NCBI GenBank assembly: GCA_003552365.1
Contig: PUKR01000237.1
Location: 1-5,359 of the forward strand
Source: Syntrophomonadaceae bacterium
GTDB lineage: Bacteria; Bacillota; Dethiobacteria; DTU022
DNA length: 5,359 bases
Direction: 5' to 3'
A model generated the notes under the pieces. The model saw only the letters and a program-made list of their open reading frames with translations, had not been told where the DNA came from and made no database searches. This document shows positions 1-5,359 of the stretch, piece after piece. Position 1 is the stretch's first letter. Every line of letters begins with the position of its first letter. Made by a program: the position numbers and the translations under genes.

Positions 1-207
1 CAGTTAATATCGGACCTGCGCCTTGGTTATGACCTTGGCCTGATCAACGGAGTTAACCATAAGCTTCTCAATGAACTGTTAGTCCTGATCCGCCCGGGCT
101 GCCTTCAGCTGCTGGCGGGAAGGGAACTGGAGCACAATGAAAGAAATCTTGAACGCCCGGTTTACATTAAAAAAACTCTTAAGCGCAGCCGGGAGCAAAA
201 TAGTTAA
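1..207 (+). CDS. mcsB: McsB protein-arginine kinase, C-terminal fragment (5' end outside window)
   Basis: Frame 1 is open from the first base to TAA at 205-207 and gives 68 residues. The fragment resembles the conserved C-terminal end of McsB: SDLRLGYDLGLI, then LNELLVLIRPGCLQ, then a G-R-E-L segment followed by an N-E-R-N-L-E-R stretch and a basic tail ending REQNS. In the known family, McsB is a cytosolic kinase related to guanidino phosphotransferases. It phosphorylates arginines on misfolded proteins and on the CtsR repressor, marking them for ClpCP. The catalytic residues lie upstream of the window, so activity cannot be judged. The position directly before clpC matches the usual ctsR-mcsA-mcsB-clpC order and supports the call. 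The gap to clpC is 183 bp, more than expected for tightly packed operon genes. The only alternative is a generic guanidino kinase, which the context makes unlikely. Confidence 0.9.
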   Translation, partial: QLISDLRLGYDLGLINGVNHKLLNELLVLIRPGCLQLLAGRELEHNERNLERPVYIKKTLKRSREQNS

Positions 208-211
208 GCTA

Positions 212-323
212 AACTCGGAAACGGTGGAACGGTCAATTTCTAAATCGGACATGAGTTACGGGGTTTCTTTAGGAGTTGAACTTTATCCGCTATCCCGGTT
301 GACGGTTGCACCGTTTCCGGGTT
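212..323. repeat. Long imperfect inverted repeat between mcsB and clpC
   Basis: The left arm (212-236) and right arm (299-323) are complementary over 25 positions: 22 Watson-Crick pairs, one G-T pair (215/320) and two mismatches (227/308 and 231/304). The core CGGAAACGGTG at 216-226 is perfectly matched by CACCGTTTCCG at 309-319. The 62-nt interior has no clear gene. No T-run follows the right arm, so this is not an ordinary intrinsic terminator. It could fold as a long RNA stem in the mcsB-clpC transcript, be a small non-autonomous repeat element (REP or MITE-like), or be a regulatory dyad. The pairing is seen directly; the role is unknown. Confidence 0.75.
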
Positions 324-326
324 AAT
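299..326 (+). promoter_or_regulatory. Possible sigma-A-type promoter for clpC
   Basis: TTGACG at 299-304 matches five of six -35 consensus bases and GTTAAT at 321-326 matches four of six -10 bases, with a 16-bp spacer. The -35 and spacer lie in the right arm of the inverted repeat, so a stem or a bound protein there could affect initiation. clpC may equally be transcribed only from the operon promoter upstream of the window. Two hexamers of this quality can occur by chance, so the call is weak. No good tandem CtsR heptad operator (RGTCAAA type) was seen in this gap. Confidence 0.25.
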
Positions 327-377
327 TGGAAACTTAAAGGTAAGTAAATGATAAAAGGATAGGAAACTAGTAAAAAA

Positions 378-384
378 AGAGGTG
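378..384 (+). promoter_or_regulatory. Ribosome binding site of clpC, decides the start
   Basis: AGAGGTG lies 6 nt before ATG 391. An in-frame GTG at 382 is part of this Shine-Dalgarno sequence and so cannot reasonably be the start; using it would add three residues (MNN) that the ClpC family lacks. Confidence 0.8.
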
Positions 385-390
385 AACAAC

Positions 391-2832
391 ATGTTCATGT
401 TTGGAAGATTTACAGAGAGAGCGCAGCAGGTTTTGGTTTTGGCCCAGGAAGAGGCCAAGCGTTTGAATCACAATTTCATCGGAACCGAGCACCTGCTTTT
501 AGGCCTGGTTCGCGAAGGTTCGGGCATTGCCGCCCGGGCCCTGCAAAATATGACTGTTGATTTAAACAGTGTTCGCCAGGAAGTGGAAAGAATTACCCCT
601 AAAGGCGAAAAGATAGTCCAACAGGGGATCAGCTATACTCCGCGGGCCAAGCGGGTCGTGGAACTTGCGATTGAGGAAAGCCAGAATCTGGGTCACAATT
701 ATGTTGGAACCGAGCACTTAATGCTCGGCCTGGTAAGAGAAGGTGAAGGTATCGCCGCCCAGGTTCTTTCCAACATGGGGATCGACTTAAAGCGGGCCCG
801 CAAGGAAGTAATTCAGCAGCTCGGCGGCGAAGGAGCCAGCGAGAAAATGGCTGAAGGAGAAAAAACTTCGGGCAGCGGGCCACAGACTCCTACCGTTGAT
901 ACTTTTGGCCGGGACTTGACCAGGCTGGCCAGGGACGGAAAGCTTGACCCGGTCGTCGGCCGGGAAAAAGAAATTGAACGGGTGGTCCAGATATTGAGTC
1001 GTCGTACCAAAAACAACCCCTGCTTGATTGGTGAACCCGGAGTTGGCAAAACCGCTATCGCCGAGGGGCTGGCCTACCATATCATCGAGAACAAGGTGCC
1101 GGAAATCCTCAGCGAAAAAAGGGTCGTTACTTTAGAGCTGGCAGCGGTTGTTGCCGGCACCAAGTACCGCGGGGAATTTGAAGAACGCCTGCGCAAGTTG
1201 ATGAACGAACTGCGCCAGGCCGGAAATGTCCTGGTTTTCATCGACGAACTGCACACCCTGATTGGAGCCGGAGCGGCAGAGGGAGCGATCGATGCTTCCA
1301 ATATTTTAAAACCGGCACTGGCCCGGGGCGAGCTGCAGTGCATCGGTGCGACAACCATGGACGAGTACCGCAAGCATATTGAAAAGGACCCGGCCCTGGA
1401 AAGAAGGTTCCAGCCGATTATTGTGGGTGAACCGTCCCGTGAAGAAAGTGTTGAAATATTAAAAGGACTGCGGGATCGCTACGAGGCTCACCACAAGGTA
1501 AAAATTACTGACGAAGCGGTAGAGGCGGCGGTGCGGCTTGGCGATCGCTACATATCCGACCGGTACCTGCCGGATAAGGCGATTGATTTAATAGACGAGG
1601 CTGCCTCCAGGGTGCGTATCCGCAACTATACGGCACCGTCTGACATAAAAGAAGTTCAGGATAAACTAAACAACCTGCGCACGGAAAAAGAAGCTTCGGT
1701 GCGCAACCAGGAGTTCGAAAAAGCGGCCAAACTTCGCGATGATGAGCATAAGCTCAAAGAAGAACTTGACGAGCAGAAAAAAGAGTGGGAAAAACAGGTT
1801 GGAACCTCAGATATGTCGCTGGTCAACGAAGAAGATGTGGCCTACATTGTGTCGAGCTGGACCGGAGTTCCGGTTAAGCGCCTGGCTGAAGAAGAATCAG
1901 CCCGCCTGATGAAACTGGAAGAGACCCTTCACAAGCGGGTAGTCGGCCAGGATGAAGCCGTCCGCTCGGTAGCCCGTGCTGTTCGCCGGGGGCGGGCCGG
2001 ATTGAAAGATCCCAAGCGGCCGATCGGTTCGTTCATTTTCCTCGGGCCGACCGGCGTAGGCAAAACCGAGCTGGCCCGGGCCCTGGCAGAGGCCTTGTTC
2101 GGAGATGAGAATGCGATCATCCGCCTCGACATGTCAGAATACATGGAAAAACATACTACAGCCCGCTTGATCGGGGCGCCGCCGGGATATATCGGTTACG
2201 AAGAAGGCGGCCAGTTAACTGAAAAGGTCCGCCGCAACCCGTACTCCGTGATCCTGCTTGACGAGATCGAAAAAGCCCACCCGGACGTATTTAACATCCT
2301 CCTGCAGATTTTAGAAGACGGGAGGCTGACCGACGGCAAAGGGCGCACCATTGATTTTCGTAACACCGTGATTATAATGACCTCGAACGTCGGGGCAACA
2401 TTTATGAAGAAAACTGCGGTCGGGTTCGGCGCTGCCAGTGAAGAGGACGACCATGAGCAGATGAAAGAGCGGATTATGGAAGAGCTGAAGAAAACCTTCC
2501 GGCCCGAGTTCCTGAACAGGGTTGATGACCAGATTGTCTTCCATTCCCTTAACCAGGAACATATCCGCCAAATTGTCGACCTGATGCTGGACGAACTAAA
2601 CCGCAGGATCCAGGAATATAGCCTGCAGGTGGAAGTATCTGACGACGTTAAAGGAATGCTCCTAAAAGAGGGCTACGATCCTTCCTTCGGAGCGCGGCCG
2701 CTCAGGCGGGTAATTCAACGCCGCCTGGAAGATGGAATCTCCGAAGAACTGCTGCAGGGCAAGATCGCGCCGGGAGATACGGTTGAAGTTGTGGTTGACG
2801 ATGAAGAAAGCTTGAGCTTTCAAAAAAAATAG
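391..2832 (+). CDS. clpC: ClpC, AAA+ unfoldase of the ClpCP protease
   Basis: This 813-residue protein is close to the usual ClpC length (B. subtilis about 810). ClpC is a cytosolic hexameric ATPase that unfolds substrates and threads them into ClpP. The N-domain has two repeats (about 1-145), each with a GTEH motif; E33 and E108 fall where the phospho-arginine pocket glutamates are known. D1 has Walker A GEPGVGKT (214-221), pore Y259, Walker B D285-E286 and arginine finger R338/R339. The coiled-coil M-domain (about 406-473) contains a UVR-like segment NQEFEKAAKLRDD starting at 439. D2 has Walker A GPTGVGKT (552-559), pore motif GYIGY (599-603), Walker B D624-E625, the ClpP-docking GFG loop (678-680) and sensor-2 GARPLRR (767-773). 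No key residue is missing. ATG 391 is chosen from the ribosome site; ATG 397 (MFGRF) is the only other credible start. It follows mcsB and ends in a strong terminator. Confidence 0.97.
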   Translation: MFMFGRFTERAQQVLVLAQEEAKRLNHNFIGTEHLLLGLVREGSGIAARALQNMTVDLNSVRQEVERITPKGEKIVQQGISYTPRAKRVVELAIEESQNLGHNYVGTEHLMLGLVREGEGIAAQVLSNMGIDLKRARKEVIQQLGGEGASEKMAEGEKTSGSGPQTPTVDTFGRDLTRLARDGKLDPVVGREKEIERVVQILSRRTKNNPCLIGEPGVGKTAIAEGLAYHIIENKVPEILSEKRVVTLELAAVVAGTKYRGEFEERLRKLMNELRQAGNVLVFIDELHTLIGAGAAEGAIDASNILKPALARGELQCIGATTMDEYRKHIEKDPALERRFQPIIVGEPSREESVEILKGLRDRYEAHHKVKITDEAVEAAVRLGDRYISDRYLPDKAIDLIDEAASRVRIRNYTAPSDIKEVQDKLNNLRTEKEASVRNQEFEKAAKLRDDEHKLKEELDEQKKEWEKQVGTSDMSLVNEEDVAYIVSSWTGVPVKRLAEEESARLMKLEETLHKRVVGQDEAVRSVARAVRRGRAGLKDPKRPIGSFIFLGPTGVGKTELARALAEALFGDENAIIRLDMSEYMEKHTTARLIGAPPGYIGYEEGGQLTEKVRRNPYSVILLDEIEKAHPDVFNILLQILEDGRLTDGKGRTIDFRNTVIIMTSNVGATFMKKTAVGFGAASEEDDHEQMKERIMEELKKTFRPEFLNRVDDQIVFHSLNQEHIRQIVDLMLDELNRRIQEYSLQVEVSDDVKGMLLKEGYDPSFGARPLRRVIQRRLEDGISEELLQGKIAPGDTVEVVVDDEESLSFQKK

Positions 2833-2838
2833 GTTAAT

Positions 2839-2871
2839 AGAGGGGGCTTAAAAGTAAAGCCCCCTCTTTTT
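2839..2871 (+). terminator. Intrinsic terminator after clpC
   Basis: A perfect 11-bp stem, AGAGGGGGCTT (2839-2849) with AAGCCCCCTCT (2857-2867), encloses a 7-nt loop and runs into TTTTT (2867-2871). It starts 7 nt after the clpC stop codon, so it closes the mcsB-clpC operon and implies that cooC has its own promoter between here and 2980. Confidence 0.94.
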
Positions 2872-2960
2872 GTGTTAATATTATGAATGTACCAACTTTG
2901 ACTTGAATAAAGGAATTTTTTCCGGTTTTGTCGAATGATTATATGTAAATTACTGACGGG

Positions 2961-2966
2961 TATATT
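2961..2966 (+). promoter_or_regulatory. Possible -10 element for cooC
   Basis: TATATT matches five of six bases of the -10 consensus and sits about 15 nt before the cooC ribosome site. No convincing -35 box lies 15-19 bp upstream; TTGACT at 2898-2903 is a good -35 sequence but has no -10 at a normal distance. A promoter is required somewhere in this AT-rich stretch because of the preceding terminator, but its exact position is uncertain. I saw no CooA-like CO-responsive dyad here. Confidence 0.25.
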
Positions 2967-2979
2967 TTTTTGCCCTGAT

Positions 2980-2987
2980 AAGGGGTG
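2980..2987 (+). promoter_or_regulatory. Ribosome binding site of cooC, decides the start
   Basis: AAGGGGTG lies 6 nt before TTG 2994. The in-frame GTG at 2985 is inside this site, and no other Shine-Dalgarno sequence lies upstream of it (2973-2979 is CCCTGAT), so TTG 2994 is favoured. Confidence 0.75.
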
Positions 2988-2993
2988 TCAAAT

Positions 2994-3752
2994 TTGAAAA
3001 TAGCTGTATCCGGCAAGGGCGGGTCCGGAAAATCAACGGTAGCCGCCCAGTTAGTACGCTGTTTTACCCTTCACCAGAAGCCGGTATTCGCAGTTGATGC
3101 CGATCCGGATGCTAACCTGGGGCTTGTATTGGGTCTCGACCCGGAAGAACTTGATAAGTTACGCCCCCTGGTTGAACTGCAGGATGTAATTGAAGCCAAA
3201 AACTATGGCGGGGGAGCGCTGGTTGACCTTAACCCGAATGTCAACGATGTTCTCGAAAACTACACCCTTCAGGAAGAGTGCCTGCGCTTTCTGAAAATGG
3301 GCGCAATCAAACAGGGCGGCTCTGCATGTTACTGCAAGGAAAATTCATTTTTAAATTCTGTCCTGACCACCATGCTGCTTGATCGGGAAGAAGCAGTCGT
3401 GATGGATATGAGCGCCGGGATCGAGCATCTCACCCGCGGGACTTCCCGGGGGATTAAAATGATGCTTGTTGTGGTGGAACCCACCCGGGCCGGTTTGAAC
3501 ACGGCCCTGGCTGTCGACCGCCTGGCCGGCGATCTTGAGATAGACCAGGTTTTGTTTGTCGGCAATAAAATTCGCACAGAAGCTGACCGGGAGTACCTTG
3601 AATCTTCGCTGCCTCCCGACCGCTTTGCCGGCATGGTTGCCTTTTCAGAACAGGTTCTGGAAAGAGCCCGCCGCGGCGAACCCCTGGTTTCTACAGAAGG
3701 GGATCTTTTGCCCGGCTTAGAAAAAATTTATAAACAAGTTTGTGGGAGGTGA
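2994..3752 (+). CDS. cooC: CooC, nickel-insertion ATPase for CO dehydrogenase
   Basis: This 252-residue protein belongs to the SIMIBI/MinD class of P-loop ATPases. It opens MKIAVSGKGGSGKST with a deviant Walker A motif (7-15, signature lysine K8, P-loop K13). A switch-like VDADPD follows at 34-39, and the Walker B region VVMDMSAG is at 135-142 (D138). The diagnostic feature is C112-Y-C114: CooC dimers are known to bind Ni(II) through a C-x-C motif and pass it to the CODH C-cluster in an ATP-dependent step. With the TTG start, these cysteines take the numbers 112 and 114, the same as I recall for Carboxydothermus CooC1, which supports TTG over the GTG nine bases upstream. The CODH gene follows 136 bp downstream on the same strand. 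The main alternative is the closely related AcsF, which matures acetyl-CoA synthase; the neighbouring CODH gene favours CooC, but genes beyond the window could change that. Confidence 0.92.
   Translation: MKIAVSGKGGSGKSTVAAQLVRCFTLHQKPVFAVDADPDANLGLVLGLDPEELDKLRPLVELQDVIEAKNYGGGALVDLNPNVNDVLENYTLQEECLRFLKMGAIKQGGSACYCKENSFLNSVLTTMLLDREEAVVMDMSAGIEHLTRGTSRGIKMMLVVVEPTRAGLNTALAVDRLAGDLEIDQVLFVGNKIRTEADREYLESSLPPDRFAGMVAFSEQVLERARRGEPLVSTEGDLLPGLEKIYKQVCGR
3744..3752 (+). promoter_or_regulatory. Strong Shine-Dalgarno sequence with no clear gene after it
   Basis: GGGAGGTGA overlaps the cooC stop codon (TGA 3750-3752) and is close to a perfect anti-16S match, yet no ATG, GTG or TTG lies 5-12 nt downstream. 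The only frame it could serve begins at GTG 3749, inside the site itself, and encodes 16 residues to TGA 3797-3799. It may be a remnant of a gene once directly coupled to cooC, a ribosome pause site, or chance. Confidence 0.4.
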
Positions 3753-3786
3753 TTAAACACGTTAAAGCTTTCTGCTTTTCCAAATG

Positions 3787-3804
3787 CTATTTAATGTGAA
3801 ATAG
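3787..3804 (+). repeat. Small inverted repeat in the cooC-cooS gap
   Basis: CTATTT (3787-3792) and AAATAG (3799-3804) are perfectly complementary around a 6-nt spacer. The stem is AT-rich and weak, with no T-run after it, so it is not a terminator. It may be a weak operator or mRNA hairpin, or chance. Confidence 0.3.
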
Positions 3805-3830
3805 AATTGGATTATCAAGGGGACAGGTAA

Positions 3831-3848
3831 GTTTTGTAAAAACGAAAC
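3831..3848 (+). repeat. Hairpin in the cooS leader
   Basis: GTTTTGT (3831-3837) pairs with ACGAAAC (3842-3848) over 7 positions, one of them a G-T wobble (3835/3844), around an AAAA loop. No T-run follows, so termination is unlikely. It lies 22 nt before the cooS ribosome site and would be in the leader if cooC and cooS are co-transcribed. A role is not shown by the sequence. Confidence 0.35.
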
Positions 3849-3869
3849 AATCTTATCACAGAAACCTAC

Positions 3870-3878
3870 AAGGAGGTT
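3870..3878 (+). promoter_or_regulatory. Ribosome binding site of cooS, partly in a small hairpin
   Basis: AAGGAGGTT is a near-perfect Shine-Dalgarno sequence, with 12 nt between its AGGAGG core and ATG 3889, slightly longer than usual. No other start codon lies between. AACCT (3863-3867) can pair with AGGTT (3874-3878), which would cover half of the site. Confidence 0.85.
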
Positions 3879-3888
3879 AGACCAGATA

Positions 3889-5359
3889 ATGTCCGAAGGA
3901 AAGAAAAAAGTTGACAACAGAAGGACGATCGATCCGGCAGCGCTTAGCGTTATCGATAAAAATACCGCTAACGGCCAGGTGGAAACTGCCTACGAACGTT
4001 ACGTAAACATGCAGCCCCAGTGTAACTTCGGGCGAACCGGTGTATGCTGCCGGATTTGCCTGCAGGGGCCCTGCCGGATAACCAAGAAGTCGTCCAAAGG
4101 TGTTTGCGGAGCTCATGGTTATACCATTGTGGCCCGCAACCTGATCAGGGCAATTGCCGGTGGTTGTGGCGCTCATGCCGACCACAGCCGGCACATGATT
4201 TACACAATTCATGAATTGCTCGAAGACAAAGCACCGGATTACTCGATTGAGGATGCGGACAAACTGCACCGGGTAGCCGAGAGGCTTGGCCTCAGCGCTG
4301 ATGGAAAAGATGACCGGGAACTTTTAAAAGAAGTTCTCGCGCATGCCGAATCCGATTTTACCAAGCTCAGCGATGAACCTTGCAAGTGGCTGGAAACTAC
4401 GGTAGTTCCCGAGCGAATGGAAGTATTTAATAAGTGCAATATCCAGCCGCGTAGTGTGCATACCTCGATTTCTGAGATCATGGGATCCACCCATATGGGT
4501 GTTGACCACGATCCTGTAAACCTTATCTTCCAGGGATTGAAAACAGCCCTGGCCGATTACATCGGAATGCACATTGCTACCGACCTTTCCGATATTTTAT
4601 TCGGCACTCCCAAACCGGTAACCACGGAAGCAAACATGGGGGTAATTGATCCGGAAATGGTCAATATTGCCGTGCACGGTCACAACCCGCTGCTCAGCGA
4701 AATGATTGTCCGCCAGGCCCGGGAAATGGAAGCGGAAGCTAAAGAAGCCGGCGCCAAGGGAGTTAAGTGCATGGGGATTTGCTGTACCGGTAATGAAGTC
4801 TTGATGCGCCAGGGAGTTCCAGTGCTCACCAACTTCCTCTCCCAGGAATTGCCGATAATGACCGGTGCTCTTGACTTGATGGTTGTTGATGTCCAGTGCA
4901 TCATGCCCGGTGTAAAAGCCGTAGCTGATTGCTTTGACACCCGGATTGTTACCACCATGTCTCACTCCAAGATTCCCGGTTCCTACCATGTAGAATTTAC
5001 AGAAGACCGGGCTGTGGAGAGAGCACAGGAAGTGGTAAGGCTAGCTATAGATTCCTTTAAAGAGCGCAAGGACAAAGAAGTGGATATTCCCGATGTCAAG
5101 CATAAGCTGACTGCCGGTTTTAGCATGGAATCGATGGAGGAAGTGCTCGGCGCGGTGAACCCCGATGAACCGATAAAGGTGATTACCGATGCCGTTGATT
5201 CCGGCCAGTTACGCGGGGTAGTCCTTTTTGCCGGTTGCAATAACCTGCGCGTACCGCATGACAAGAGCGGCGATTACTTGATCAAGGAACTGGCTAAAAA
5301 TGATGTTTTGATCGTAGCCACCGGCTGTGCTGCCGGCACTGCCGCTAAAATGGGCTTGA
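3889..5359 (+). CDS. cooS: Anaerobic Ni-Fe carbon monoxide dehydrogenase catalytic subunit, N-terminal 490 residues (3' end outside window)
   Basis: This enzyme interconverts CO and CO2 at a Ni-Fe-S C-cluster. The frame is open from ATG 3889 to the window edge. Visible ligands: C45 and C53 (D-cluster, shared between the two subunits); C54, C57, C62 and C73 (B-cluster); H265, C299, C337, C450 and C480 (C-cluster). The C-cluster spacing of 34, 38, 113 and 30 equals that of Carboxydothermus CODH-II (H261, C295, C333, C446, C476), so the sixth ligand is predicted near residue 530, just outside. H96, H99 and H102 correspond to the catalytic proton-relay histidines. The constant offset predicts about 640 residues in total, typical of CooS; about 150 are missing. 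Oddities are a B-cluster loop three residues short and extra cysteines C93 and C294. It follows cooC, its likely maturation partner. It may equally be AcsA of an acetyl-CoA synthase complex; what lies downstream would decide. Confidence 0.97.
   Translation, partial: MSEGKKKVDNRRTIDPAALSVIDKNTANGQVETAYERYVNMQPQCNFGRTGVCCRICLQGPCRITKKSSKGVCGAHGYTIVARNLIRAIAGGCGAHADHSRHMIYTIHELLEDKAPDYSIEDADKLHRVAERLGLSADGKDDRELLKEVLAHAESDFTKLSDEPCKWLETTVVPERMEVFNKCNIQPRSVHTSISEIMGSTHMGVDHDPVNLIFQGLKTALADYIGMHIATDLSDILFGTPKPVTTEANMGVIDPEMVNIAVHGHNPLLSEMIVRQAREMEAEAKEAGAKGVKCMGICCTGNEVLMRQGVPVLTNFLSQELPIMTGALDLMVVDVQCIMPGVKAVADCFDTRIVTTMSHSKIPGSYHVEFTEDRAVERAQEVVRLAIDSFKERKDKEVDIPDVKHKLTAGFSMESMEEVLGAVNPDEPIKVITDAVDSGQLRGVVLFAGCNNLRVPHDKSGDYLIKELAKNDVLIVATGCAAGTAAKMGL

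Noticed and set aside
137..325. Open frame of 62 codons overlapping the end of mcsB
   Set aside because: It lies in another frame over the mcsB coding region and the inverted repeat, has no ribosome site at a suitable distance and no recognisable protein content; mcsB in frame 1 explains the first 207 bases.
2822..2829. Run of eight A at the clpC end as a programmed slippage site
   Set aside because: It lies directly before the stop codon in a Lys-Lys tail; slippage would change only the last residues and no conserved extension is apparent.
2887..2903. Possible CtsR operator (ATGTACC-aac-TTTGACT) upstream of cooC
   Set aside because: One heptad fits but the other matches only four of seven bases, and CODH genes are not known CtsR targets.
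2958..2963. GGGTAT resembling a sigma-B -10 element before cooC
   Set aside because: No matching GTTTAA-like -35 lies at the required distance, and sigma-B is absent from many Clostridia.
3795..3860. TGTGA (3795-3799) and TCACA (3856-3860) as a CRP/CooA-type site
   Set aside because: The half-sites are separated by 56 bases instead of about 6, so they cannot form one dimer operator.
3329..5264. Several minus-strand open frames across cooC and cooS
   Set aside because: They mirror the strong plus-strand coding genes, have no recognisable domains, and overlap intact conserved proteins.

Overview
The window looks like chromosomal DNA from an anaerobic, Gram-positive, Clostridia-type bacterium (Bacillota), probably one with CO or acetyl-CoA (Wood-Ljungdahl) metabolism. 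This rests on strong Shine-Dalgarno sites, the mcsB-clpC stress-protease pair typical of low-GC Gram-positives, and a nickel carbon monoxide dehydrogenase (CODH) gene with its maturation ATPase. Species or genus cannot be fixed from the sequence. All genes lie on the + strand, and no RNA gene, CRISPR array, transposase or phage gene is visible.

Region 1 (1-2871) is the distal end of a protein quality-control operon. It holds the last 68 codons of mcsB (protein-arginine kinase), a 183-bp gap containing a long imperfect inverted repeat (212-323), the complete clpC gene (391-2832, 813 aa) and a strong intrinsic terminator (2839-2871). McsB marks proteins with phospho-arginine; the ClpC N-domain recognises that mark and ClpC feeds the substrate to ClpP, so the two genes act in one pathway.

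Region 2 (2872-5359) is the start of a separate CODH unit. cooC (2994-3752, 252 aa, TTG start) encodes the nickel-inserting P-loop ATPase. After a 136-bp gap with small hairpins comes cooS/acsA (3889 to beyond the window end), the CODH catalytic subunit. It keeps every D-, B- and C-cluster ligand expected in the visible part; only the last C-cluster cysteine lies outside. CooC would load Ni into the C-cluster of CooS. Whether the CODH serves CO oxidation or acetyl-CoA synthesis depends on genes beyond the right edge.

Nothing here is convincingly a new biological system. The items most worth a second look are the inverted repeat between mcsB and clpC, a shortened B-cluster loop and extra cysteines in the CODH, a strong ribosome-binding site with no gene at the end of cooC, and a start-codon pattern that would mislead automatic gene callers for both clpC and cooC.
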